From Stramenopiles sp. TOSAG23-2 (lineage: Eukaryota; Sar): DNA of 10,632 nt. Position 1 is the first letter of the stretch, and each line of letters starts with the position of its first letter. Below the pieces are notes generated by a model. It was given only the letters and a program-made list of their open reading frames with translations, ran no database searches and had not been told where the DNA came from. This document shows positions 1 through 7,641 of the stretch, piece after piece. Where the stretch lies: positions 1 through 10,632 of the forward strand of contig LT650003.1 in the NCBI GenBank assembly GCA_900128395.1. Reading direction: 5' to 3'. The position numbers were made by a program, and so were the translations under genes.

Positions 1-728
1 ATGGATTCGTATGCATGTTGGTCGTCATGTGCTTCTCCGCCATTACAAAATTCCGGGACTTGGGAAGAGGGTGGTTCCAAGTGGTCATGATCCATTAATA
101 CCTGAGTACTCGACGTAGAGACCAGATTGCGGAAAGTAAGGGATATCGCTGGAGCAACAACATTATTTAACACTTGTTGAATTCGTCGAACATAGTGGGA
201 AATCCATCGCTGTCGCGAAACCTGATAACTTCGATTATTAGGGTCCTCTGGGTACTTCAATTCTGCAAAGTACATCATTAAATGGCAACCAGATGGGTCA
301 ATAAAACCATCATAATTTATTCCAAACGTGCAGACAGTAGGACGTCCATTCTGCGTGTGGTTGACCTGTTGATATAATTCCCATAGCTCCTTTTGAGCCC
401 GAGTAACCACATTGGATCGAAAGTTGTTCCATGCTGCTAAATATTCGGCCTTCTTCTGCTTAGCTGCACTACAAAGGTCACGGGAAGATAAACCTGAAAA
501 ATGCACGTCAATAAAGAAATAAGCAGCACCCTTGGCGGCCATCCAACGAAGAAAATCCAATGCCGCCGTGATCCCTGTCGGAGGTCTGGACGCAGCATAT
601 CTCGCATTGTATGCATTAGTACGAGGACCATCTCCAATTAGTGGAAATTGGTGAGGAGGAAGAAACGTATTACGAACAATTAATAAATCTCCATATGCCC
701 GATAATTTATATATATATATAATTTTAT
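1..728 (-). CDS. Unrecognised protein, partial open frame running off the left edge
   Basis: The minus strand is open for about 242 codons, from just after an in-frame TAA at 731-729 to the left edge. The first in-frame ATG is only at 542-540 (residue 63 of the frame). Reading starts plausibly near 700, where a TA-rich run ends; coding-like sequence then begins with residues YGDLLIVRNTF. Other recognisable stretches are AAYFFIDVHFSGLSSRDLC, TFGINYDGFIDPSGCHLMMY and SRQRWISHYVRRIQQVLNN. It is rich in aromatic and Arg residues and has no low-complexity tracts, signal peptide or membrane helix. I do not recognise the family. The first 60 bases contain 28 G/C, clearly more than the neighbouring spacers. 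With no ATG at the 5' end and no clear AG acceptor, it may be an internal or terminal exon, or the 3' part of a truncated mobile element. The coding call is fairly sure; the 5' boundary and function are not. Confidence 0.65.
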   Translation of the reverse strand, partial: MKLYIYINYRAYGDLLIVRNTFLPPHQFPLIGDGPRTNAYNARYAASRPPTGITAALDFLRWMAAKGAAYFFIDVHFSGLSSRDLCSAAKQKKAEYLAAWNNFRSNVVTRAQKELWELYQQVNHTQNGRPTVCTFGINYDGFIDPSGCHLMMYFAELKYPEDPNNRSYQVSRQRWISHYVRRIQQVLNNVVAPAISLTFRNLVSTSSTQVLMDHDHLEPPSSQVPEFCNGGEAHDDQHAYES

Positions 729-729
729 T
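724..729 (-). terminator. Candidate polyadenylation signal AATAAA for the zinc-ribbon gene
   Basis: A minus-strand AATAAA lies about 18 nt beyond the zinc-ribbon stop codon, in very AT-rich DNA where the hexamer also arises by chance. It sits between that stop and the open frame to the left. Confidence 0.3.
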
Positions 730-746
730 TATATTTTTATATTCCC

Positions 747-1046
747 TTATTTACGATGATACACTCTATCCCCAATAAATTTTATTGCATTTCGTTTCCC
801 CAGACGAAATGGCCTACCAAATTCTTTCAAGCAATTTGGACATTTATAATCTTTATTAGTAAAATCTTTAACAATACGTTCTTCAATACACTTCACTAAT
901 GCACCTTTTCCTCCTTTTCTATATGTATATAATTTTGTCTTACATGAGTTACAAAATATATTTATTGTTTTTACAGGCATTTTTTTTTTTGGAAGAGTGG
1001 AAAAGCTTCGACAACTTATATATTTTAAAAGTAGAAAGGATGACAT
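747..1046 (-). CDS. Small zinc-ribbon protein, possibly mitochondrial
   Basis: A 99-residue protein with two CxxC knuckles (C32/C35 and C69/C72) and a further Cys at 53, spaced as in a treble-clef or zinc-ribbon fold. Between the knuckles is a basic, glycine-containing turn (YRKGGKGALVKC) followed by EERIVKDFT; this pattern resembles small zinc-ribbon proteins found widely in bacteria, archaea and protists. The first 22 residues (MSSFLLLKYISCRSFSTLPK plus KK) are hydrophobic, hydroxylated and basic with no acidic residue, as in a mitochondrial presequence. Alternatively translation starts at M23 (MPVKTINIF), which has A at -3 after a run of A. Its first ATG overlaps the stop of the upstream ORF as TAATG. 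The molecular function is unknown; structural zinc binding is the only role I can support. Confidence 0.72.
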   Translation of the reverse strand: MSSFLLLKYISCRSFSTLPKKKMPVKTINIFCNSCKTKLYTYRKGGKGALVKCIEERIVKDFTNKDYKCPNCLKEFGRPFRLGKRNAIKFIGDRVYHRK

Positions 1047-1240
1047 TATCTATTTATACAATCTTTATTATGTACAATGTTAGTTTTGTTTTTTTGAATA
1101 GGTCTATTATTAATTAATATTTTTTTTGACTTGAACACAAGATTTTTATGTTTTTTCAAATTAATTTTTCTACGCTGACGTATATTATCTCTAACTTTCC
1201 TGGCTAACTCTTCAACGTTTATAATTTCTTCTGTATCCAT
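1046..1240 (-). CDS. Small basic hypothetical protein, 64 aa
   Basis: Starts at ATG 1240-1238 with G at +4 and ends with TAA at 1048-1046, whose last A is the first base of the next ORF's ATG. The product begins acidic (MDTEEIINVEELARKV) and becomes strongly basic and Asn-rich (DNIRQRRKINLKKHKNLV, then KSKKILINNRP). The N-terminal 25 residues could form an amphipathic helix. There is no signal peptide or recognised domain. It may be a real upstream gene on a shared transcript, a 5' exon of the zinc-ribbon gene, an upstream ORF in its leader, or chance in AT-rich DNA. Its precise abutment with the zinc-ribbon ORF is the main reason for listing it. Confidence 0.35.
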   Translation of the reverse strand: MDTEEIINVEELARKVRDNIRQRRKINLKKHKNLVFKSKKILINNRPIQKNKTNIVHNKDCINR

Positions 1241-2193
1241 TTGTTATTATTAGTATAATCTTATATTTACCCAAACCATCAAACAACAAATCGAGAATAT
1301 TGCTTTTGGTTATACATAATTTCCTCTTGTTTCCTCATTTGCACATTTTACTTTTCACACATGTATATATTAATATATGTACTGTAAATTCAAAATATAC
1401 ATATTTTTGTCTAACCAGCTATAATAACCAGCAGCTAACTGGCTAACCAGCAGCTAACCAGGCTGAATCCATAATCTACACCTACGGTGGTATCTCTGTT
1501 CCATAACGCCAACATCCATTATGAATAGTGTTATTTTTTTTCATATTTTGACACTTTTTCCACTATTTTAAATAGGATCTTGCACTTGCAAGTCTACAGA
1601 GCATTTTTTGTAAAAAATTCTACATTTTTGCACCTTTTTATGGATATTTTTATGTTGATAAATATGTAAATTGATATTTCAGGAATATAGATAAATGATT
1701 TCATTGTAAATTATATACCTGTAATAAATAATAGACTAGAAAAAGGATAATATTAATAATTTTAAAGATTTTATTTACTCATACCAGCCGCCAGCCAGCA
1801 TAAAGAACATTATATTAATTTACGCATAATTTATTGTTTTAATTTACTCATGATAATTCCTACTCTTCAAGAATATAAAATATATATATATCTTATATGA
1901 AAAAAATATGTGAAAGTTAAAGTATAAAGAAGATATTATTGAGGTAGCTATAAAGACATATATCATATTATATTGAACTAAGAAAAAGCAAAGAAAAAGA
2001 GAAAGTCAGTGTGAAGGTAGATAGATAACTATATATACACATACGTACATACATACATATATAATTAAATACACAATGTCAGTGTTTCCACAACAAACTG
2101 CGAATACGATTTTATGTTTGTTTATGTGGAAAATCTATTCAATTTAACTCTGCTGCTATGTGCGATGCATGCATAGCAAGTGAAGTAGATATT
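1241..2193. other. AT-rich spacer, no gene seen
   Basis: This stretch of about 950 bases has no convincing coding frame on either strand. It holds a CTAACCAGC repeat cluster (1411-1458), a purine-rich run around 1980-2010 and an ACAT/TACA microsatellite around 2038-2062. It would contain the promoter of the two small minus-strand ORFs on its left and the 3' flank of the ankyrin ORF on its right. I see no clear promoter motif. Confidence 0.6.
1411..1458. repeat. CTAACCAGC short tandem repeat cluster
   Basis: The 15-mer TAACCAGCAGCTAAC occurs at 1425-1439 and 1444-1458 (period 19), preceded by a partial unit CTAACCAGCT at 1411. The units are more GC-rich than the flanks. A CCAGCCGCCAGCCAGC run near 1784-1799 has a similar composition. 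Confidence 0.7.
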
Positions 2194-2502
2194 TCAGAAG
2201 GTATACCAAAACAATCGCAATTCACAACCCAATGCTAATAATGCTTTTACGACATCCACATTCCCCGACGATGCAGCAAACATTAACGGTGTTCTACCAA
2301 CATTATTACGGCGATGAATAACTTCTTTACCATCTTGATTGTTTGGATGATTGATGAATGCATGTAAATCATTAACAGTAAAAGTTTCTTTCATAATATC
2401 TTGGAATATATTCCGTGAAATTGATATTTTATACTTTGGTTTATTACTTCGACGAGCAATTAGTATTTGCATCAATTGTTCTGGATCTATTTCATAGTCC
2501 AT
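2194..2502 (-). CDS. Ankyrin-repeat protein fragment
   Basis: A 102-residue ORF starting at ATG 2502-2500 with a purine at -3. The first half is charged (DPEQLMQILIARRSNKPKYK) and contains likely helices ending in FTVNDLHAFINHP. Residues about 67-93 carry one clear ankyrin repeat: VGRTPLMFAASSGNVDVVKA then LLALGC, with the diagnostic G-TPL-AA--G---VV--LL pattern. The preceding INHPNNQDGKEVIHRRNN fits the end of an earlier, degenerate repeat. The reading ends in LRLFWYTF and a stop, which do not belong to an ankyrin repeat. GTATAC at the TTTTG/GTATAC junction could be a splice donor, but I find no further ankyrin exon within the spacer to the left. So it is either a truncated ankyrin gene or a first exon of an unresolved gene. 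A protein-binding role is all that the repeat implies. Confidence 0.5.
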   Translation of the reverse strand: MDYEIDPEQLMQILIARRSNKPKYKISISRNIFQDIMKETFTVNDLHAFINHPNNQDGKEVIHRRNNVGRTPLMFAASSGNVDVVKALLALGCELRLFWYTF

Positions 2503-2634
2503 ATCAATTGCTTGCTGCTAAATAATGTTGTTGTTGTTTGAACTTTGTTATTTCGATTTTGGGCAACATTGCGACAACGGAAAGCGATCTTTTATATATA
2601 TACTGACATATTTATATTCAGAGAGGGAGATCTA
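2503..2634. other. Short spacer upstream of the ankyrin ORF
   Basis: AT-rich sequence with GTTGTTGTT and TATATATA runs. It would be the leader or promoter of the ankyrin ORF. No distinct signal is seen. Confidence 0.4.
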
Positions 2635-3726
2635 TTCACACTTTAAAACTTGTTAATATCCTATAATTGTATCTAATAAATATTATCGTCCCGTATGAAG
2701 TTGGCAACGAGTTTTTGGCTTTTTTCGTGCGCCTTAAAATTGACGGCTAAAAAATTCAGGTTTTTTTTCTACCCAAATAATTTCCCGTATGAAGTTGGCA
2801 ACGAGTTTTTGGCTTTTTTCGTGCGCCTTAAAATTGACGGCTAAAAAATTCAGGTTTTTTTTCTACCCAAATAATTTCAACTTGAAAAAGCCAATTTACC
2901 TTTTGACACACACTTCAACACACACAAAAATACACTTCCTCCATATTGTAAGACAATTCCTTGAACACGCATGCTCCATCGATATATATAAACCATATAC
3001 CAACTCGAATTGTATTACAATCGACTTTGAAAAAAATCGAATATCCAATGTCATTTCGTTCAATTTTCAGTATTTAAGTGATTTCTAATTAATTTTGATA
3101 GGGTATATATTTTATTTTGTACTAATTCAATACAAAAGGTGGGTTTGGATTTAAAAACTCAAGCAATTACATGCACACACATGTGCACTCTTATGTGTAG
3201 TTAATCAATATAAATATGCAAAATATGACTGTCTATCATTTATTCATATTCAAATGAAAATTATTAATGCGAAAAAGTAATTATTAAGATACAGAAACTG
3301 AATAATTGAATGCCATTAAGCAAATATATCCAGAAATTTAGAATTTAAGGTGCTACTACTGAACTTGAAAATTAGAGAGAAATAAACGAAATGACATTGG
3401 ATATTCGATTTTTTTCAAAGTCGATTGTAATACAATTCGAGTTGGTATATGGTTTATATGTATCGATGGAGCATGCGTGTTCAAGGAATTGTCTTACAAT
3501 ATGGAGGAAGTGTATTTTTGTGTGTGTTGAAGTGTGTGTCAAAAGGTAAATTGGCTTTTTCAAGTTGAAATTATTTGGGTAGAAAAAAAAGCTGAATTAT
3601 TTAGCCGTCAATTTTAAGGCAAAATTATTAGTCACGAAAAAAGCCAAAACTCGTTGCCAACTTCATACGGGACGATAATATTTATTAGATACAATTATAG
3701 GATATTAACAAGTTTTAAAGTGTGAA
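2635..3726. mobile_element. Foldback-like element with long inverted repeats
   Basis: The left arm (2635-3060, 426 bp) and right arm (3385-3726, 342 bp) are reverse complements with few substitutions. The length difference is fully explained: the left arm has a 94-bp tandem duplication, and the right arm has a net 10-bp gain, mainly an AATTATTAGT-containing replacement near 3620-3633. The arms flank a spacer of about 324 bp (3061-3384) with no coding frame. The outer ends are TTCACACTTTAAAAC and its complement. I see no target-site duplication and no transposase, so it looks like a non-autonomous foldback or long-TIR element, or a local inverted duplication. Short open frames within the arms appear in both orientations and are by-products of the repeat. 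A read-through transcript could fold into a hairpin of more than 300 bp. Confidence 0.8.
2690..2877 (+). repeat. Perfect 94-bp tandem duplication in the left arm
   Basis: Two adjacent copies, 2690-2783 and 2784-2877, each run from CCCGTATGAAGTTGGCAACG to CTACCCAAATAATTT. They are identical as far as I can read, including an 8-T run. Identity implies a recent duplication after the inverted arms formed, since the right arm has only one copy. Confidence 0.9.
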
Positions 3727-3790
3727 GGCAAAATTATTAGTCACGAAAAAAGCCAAAACTCGTTGCCAACTTCATACGGGACGATAATAT
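3616..3790 (+). repeat. 66-bp direct repeat at the right end of the inverted-repeat element
   Basis: AAGGCAAAATTATTAGTCAC through GGGACGATAATAT occurs at 3616-3681 and again at 3725-3790, period 109. The second copy lies just outside the outer end of the right arm. Both copies carry the AATTATTAGT change absent from the left arm, so the duplication came after that change. Confidence 0.88.
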
Positions 3791-4240
3791 CACCACACTT
3801 ACTCTCACACACCGTATAATACAGTAGCTAATGTTGCTATAATAACAAAACGGTTATACCTGTATATGTATTCGTAGTTGCTATAATATGCACACATCGT
3901 AGCTCCTAGCTCTAAGTATGTGCATACGCTCATATTTTAAGGTATGGGCTGTAGCAGGGAAGAACGAAGGGAATCGAGTAGTACCATGTGCACATGTGCA
4001 CCATAACCACAGGTGGATATATTGGTAACAAGATATAATAATAATATTTAGAGGCCGAAAAGTTGCCAAAAAAAATGTTCTCTAATAATAATTTTTATTA
4101 TTTTTTTTTATTCTCTTTGCACCTTTCCTTTTTTTTAAAATCGCTCTCTCTGGCTCATCCGTTTTAACATATTTAAAAATACAAGATGTAAAAATCTTCT
4201 ACTAATCGTTTTTTGTAATCCAGACACCAGAAACTCATTT

Positions 4241-4280
<40 letters not shown>

Positions 4281-4320
4281 CTCACATATAAACATTTGAT
4301 TGTAAACAATCGACATTTTT
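3791..4320. other. Spacer and 3' flank of the 748-aa gene
   Basis: No supported coding frame. The part nearest the gene (about 4080-4320) is the likely 3' UTR on the minus strand. It contains a CA/TG microsatellite and two minus-strand AATAAA candidates at 4112-4107 and 4099-4094, just over 200 nt beyond the stop. The left part is unremarkable apart from a CATGTGCACATGTGCAC palindromic run near 3984-4000. Confidence 0.5.
4251..4277. repeat. (CA)n microsatellite
   Basis: About 13.5 uninterrupted CA units, preceded by TACATACATA and followed by CTCTCTCAC. It lies in the probable 3' UTR of the 748-aa gene, where the transcript would carry (UG)n. Confidence 0.95.
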
Positions 4321-6567
4321 TTAATAACCAGTAGGAGTCATGATACCACTAGGACCATTTAAACCGACAGGTGTTGACCTCTCTGTACATTGGTATATTT
4401 CATGCACTCTTGCATCTTCATCTACTACTAATTGAGTCATACCAGTATCTCCGTCAGTGACTAAATTATAATAATTTAATGCAATATGCAAATCATCCTT
4501 TTCATCATACCAAGATGTAATAGTTGTCTCATCTTTTGTCTTTAATATGTGTCGAATTTCAACTTTTCTTTTATCTGGAACAATATTGCAAACATATTCT
4601 CCACCAAAATTTGGGCTTTCTAATAAACCAAAAAGCGCACCACCTTGAATGGGCCATAAATGTATTTTGCTATCCCCAATAAACGTCAACGAGCTATTTA
4701 TTCCCAGCCTTGATCTTACTTGCAATTCAAGCGTTGGAGCTCGGTTCTTTCCTGTAATACTAAATGTCACTTTTATTTGTGCAAACATATATTTCATCAA
4801 TTTACGTGCTAGCCATGGTACACCACATTTCATAAAGTAATTATCTCGATCACCATCTATTACTGCATGCCAATCGTACACGCCATCCAATCCTTTAAAT
4901 GCTGATATGCTATTGGATGCAGGAAAGGCAAGTAAATTAGGAGAACTGTCACTGCCAGCACCTGGCGAATAAGTAACTGTTGTTGTCTCTGGTGACATTG
5001 GTGGCGCACATGCACTCAATATCCACAAACCCAAGTCTTGCTTCCTCAATCTACGACCTTCGTTTGATTCTAAATCTTCTGTTATTTTTTTCTTTGCTTG
5101 GACTATTTCCAATACATGACTGATGGAGGATCCATGTTTCAAAAGGAACTCATCAATCAGTTGCTCACATAGCTCTAACATATCGTCATACATTTTTTCC
5201 ATATTTTGATTATTTTCAATATCTTCCCTATTTTCATGTAAAAACTTGGAAATTGCAGCTGTCATTTCATTGCTGTCAATCATATACGACGCTAAACCTT
5301 TTAAAATCGATGCATCATTTCCTTTTTTCTTATCCTCGCTATCAAAATTCAATATATCATCATTGTCATTTGTACCGAAAGGCGACAAGTCTAAAAATTC
5401 ACCTTTCAACAACCCATGTAAAAAACCTTCACCAGTTTGTTCCTCGTTTTGATTGCTACTGCTACTGCTGCCACCCTCACCATTACCATTGTTGTTATTG
5501 TTATTATTATTACTATTATTGTCATCTTGACCATCAATTTTTGTAACTGCTATTAATAAACGTTGCAATGCATGTCGCCTTGCAGTATTTTTATCATTTC
5601 TTCGACTAAGTGGAACCCACATGTCTTCCGTTGATGGCTCTGGATTCCAGCCAAGGAATGTACCAAGTAACGCCCTTGAACTTGATATATCACCATCTCC
5701 ATCACTTTCATCAAATATATTACTGTAGCTAAAATCATCATTGGTGGTACTTGTTGTCGTCGTCGTTGTCGTACTGTTCCAGTTACTCTTTTTTTTCTTA
5801 GATGATGATGATGCATTGGAACGTTTCTTTCTTTTTTTCCCTTTTGTTGCACCAGTTGTACTACCACGTTTTCTCGGGCTTCCTTTACCATTGCTCTTTT
5901 TCCGACGTTTATTTTCACGTGCAGTTTGTGTAGCTTTGATAAAATCATCTATATCTTGTTGTGTTACAGATAAATGCTGCTGCGCAGGCTCTTGTCCATC
6001 CTTTGCACGTTTACTACTAGATAACGTGAAATCAGATGTTTTAGACAATGCAGAGAGTGTCAAGTATCCAAAACTTTTTACCGAAGGTGTGAATAGATAT
6101 ACACGAAAATTATGCGATTGATCTTTCTTATGCTTGCTCGAACGCCATCCATAATGCCAACTAGTAGGCGAAAAATAAAATGTTGTTTTAACTCTATGAC
6201 TATCACTTAATCTTTCTTCGCTTATTTTTTCACTAGAAACGAACTCTTTCAATGGATCCTCGCGATCGCGTACACGTTGCCTAACGTTTTCTGCATCGTA
6301 GGTATTATTCAATACCAAGCTCAAATTGTCTGGTTCTGGTAACGGGTCGTCCCTTGTAGAAAATCTACCGAGTACCAAGGCTTCTTCAGCTAAAAAATCT
6401 CTTGAATAAGTTGTTACTGCAACACGGTGACCACAAAAACCTTTTGCATGATGTCCAGTTGGTAAACATTCTGGAAAACAACGTAAATTTTTCAAGCCAC
6501 CACGCTTATTGTTACGCAAGTAATGATCCCGACATAACGATTCAATATGTACTTCAAATTCTTCCAT
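4321..6567 (-). CDS. Putative nuclear DNA-binding protein with lipocalin-like C-terminal domain (paralogue A)
   Basis: A 748-residue intronless ORF starting at ATG 6567-6565 with A at -3 and G at +4. Residues 12-47 form a Cys/His-rich block (C12, H15, C30, C34, H39, H40, C45, H47; core LRCFPECLPTGHH and FCGHRV), a candidate zinc site. Residues 133-160 hold SPTSWHYGWRSSKHKKDQ followed by the strand-like FRVYLF, and 178-188 hold the block DFTLSSSKRAK. The strand-rich layout ending in S-S-K-R recalls p53-like beta-sandwich DNA-binding domains (CSL, NDT80), which is inference only. Residues 216-261 are a strong Lys/Arg nuclear-localisation region. Thr (about 266-275), Asn (350-360) and Ser tracts follow, then a helical segment at about 420-510. 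Residues about 560-730 (DGVYDWHAVIDGDRDNYFMK, GVPWLARKLM, alternating strands) resemble lipocalin or fatty-acid-binding barrels. Paralogue B lies upstream on the same strand and lacks this last domain. The CDS is sure; the function is tentative. Confidence 0.88.
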   Translation of the reverse strand: MEEFEVHIESLCRDHYLRNNKRGGLKNLRCFPECLPTGHHAKGFCGHRVAVTTYSRDFLAEEALVLGRFSTRDDPLPEPDNLSLVLNNTYDAENVRQRVRDREDPLKEFVSSEKISEERLSDSHRVKTTFYFSPTSWHYGWRSSKHKKDQSHNFRVYLFTPSVKSFGYLTLSALSKTSDFTLSSSKRAKDGQEPAQQHLSVTQQDIDDFIKATQTARENKRRKKSNGKGSPRKRGSTTGATKGKKRKKRSNASSSSKKKKSNWNSTTTTTTTSTTNDDFSYSNIFDESDGDGDISSSRALLGTFLGWNPEPSTEDMWVPLSRRNDKNTARRHALQRLLIAVTKIDGQDDNNSNNNNNNNNGNGEGGSSSSSNQNEEQTGEGFLHGLLKGEFLDLSPFGTNDNDDILNFDSEDKKKGNDASILKGLASYMIDSNEMTAAISKFLHENREDIENNQNMEKMYDDMLELCEQLIDEFLLKHGSSISHVLEIVQAKKKITEDLESNEGRRLRKQDLGLWILSACAPPMSPETTTVTYSPGAGSDSSPNLLAFPASNSISAFKGLDGVYDWHAVIDGDRDNYFMKCGVPWLARKLMKYMFAQIKVTFSITGKNRAPTLELQVRSRLGINSSLTFIGDSKIHLWPIQGGALFGLLESPNFGGEYVCNIVPDKRKVEIRHILKTKDETTITSWYDEKDDLHIALNYYNLVTDGDTGMTQLVVDEDARVHEIYQCTERSTPVGLNGPSGIMTPTGY

Positions 6568-6933
6568 GTTGATTTCTTTATTTGTTGGTGCGTATATTTA
6601 TATATGTATATGTTGTATATATATATATTATTATGCAATATTGGTGAAGCTATATATATTATTATGCCCCGTCTTTTACTAGCTATAATAATTAAATAAA
6701 TATTACGAACGTATTATTATTATAATTGTTGATATAAAAAAAGACCGATATATATATGATAGTTAGTAATAATATAAATATAAATATAAAATATTTCTTA
6801 TGTTGTTCTTCTTTGTTAGTAATATATAATATGATATTCCTGTTTCAAGCTATGACTTAACTATCATATATTGGCCATATGTCAACATAAATCTACATGT
6901 AAATAATTTCGTATATATGTACATATATAATTC

Positions 6934-6952
6934 TAATAATAATAATAATAAT
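6934..6952. repeat. (TAA)n microsatellite
   Basis: About six TAA/AAT units in a row, in the spacer upstream of paralogue A. Confidence 0.9.
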
Positions 6953-7240
6953 AGCTGCATTTATTACTAGTAGCACTCCAGCACTACCGCACTACCGACC
7001 AGGTACTGATGAGCACATGACTGATGATAATTTTTTGCAATTTTCGGTTATTCTAGTTATATAGGCCGTAATATCATTATAAGAATAAATCAGTGTTGCT
7101 TGAACTATTAATATTTCATTTAAATATTATGCTGGTCGTATAATGCTATTGAATGCTATGGAAAAATATTAAAATCTTAGCTATATCTCAACGCTATCGT
7201 AGATTTGGACCTTTGTCCCACGTGCGCAGTGCTACCCTCT

Positions 7241-7280
7241 AAAACATGCCAAAACTGTACAAAACATGCCAAAACTGTAC
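7241..7280 (+). repeat. 20-bp perfect tandem duplication
   Basis: AAAACATGCCAAAACTGTAC occurs twice back to back (7241-7260 and 7261-7280), inside the MITE-like element. Confidence 0.95.
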
Positions 7281-7291
7281 ACTTATTATAA

Positions 7292-7359
7292 CACTATTCA
7301 CTATAGTGGAAATATTCATCATTTTTTCTATATTTTCGGATATTTGCTATTTTTTCCAA
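7292..7359 (+). repeat. Dispersed repeat core, copy 1
   Basis: This 68-bp segment starts CACTATTCACTATAGTGGAA and matches 10565-10632 at 64 of 68 positions. It contains the palindrome CACTATAGTG, which copy 2 lacks. Confidence 0.85.
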
Positions 7360-7641
7360 ATATATGAAAAATAAAATTGGTATTTTAGAAAACGATAGAG
7401 TAGCACTGCGTGCGTTTTCATCCTCTAAATTTTTCCTCTGACACGTGGAATATTAATGCTATGTACCTGCTAAATTTCCCAAACCAATAAGCTTGTGGAT
7501 AATGCACCAAGATCGAACTTCGCACCAATTAGTGTAAGACTGAAACAGTATCTTGGTGTCGTCCAGAAACGCTAGAGCTATATATATATTTATCGGGCAT
7601 ATTTACCAGCATATCACAGATAAAAAAAATCAAAATATTTT

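Larger units (their letters stand above)
7220..7415. mobile_element. MITE-like element with imperfect terminal inverted repeats
   Basis: ACGTGCGCAGTGCTACCCTC at 7220 and the reverse complement of 7394-7415 (ACGCACGCAGTGCTACTCTA) match at about 17 of 22 positions, bounding roughly 196 bp. Inside is a 68-bp core (7292-7359) that recurs at the right edge of the window. It has no coding capacity and no clear target-site duplication. It may be a miniature inverted-repeat transposon; one and a half copies are too few to be sure of the ends. Confidence 0.45.

Noticed and set aside
437-637. 66-codon minus-strand open frame
   Set aside because: It overlaps, in another frame, the much longer open frame at 1-728, which has the better coding character. 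Its predicted peptide has no recognisable features.
690-720. ATATGCCCGATAA next to a TA run, also present inverted near 7590-7603
   Set aside because: The shared core is only 13 bp. With the AT bias and the number of possible pairs in a 10.6-kb window, about one such match is expected by chance.
1515-1535. Inverted ATAACACTATTCA similar to the start of the dispersed repeat core
   Set aside because: Similarity stops after about 13 bp and does not continue into the core, so a third copy is not supported.
2789-3563. Two open frames, 2789-3088 (+) and 3372-3563 (-), encoding similar peptides
   Set aside because: They lie within the two arms of the inverted repeat and read the same DNA in both places. 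Their similarity is a by-product of the repeat, and there is no domain or coding-like composition.
3881-4069. 62-codon minus-strand open frame in the spacer left of paralogue A
   Set aside because: No recognised domain, no conserved pattern and no repeat structure. Its length is expected by chance.
5246-6121. Several open frames opposite or overlapping paralogue A (5246-5452, 5253-5546, 5553-5948, 5741-6121)
   Set aside because: Their peptides are translations of the Asn/Ser/Thr and Lys-rich codon repeats in the wrong frame (for example Val/Leu or Tyr/Cys runs). None has a domain.
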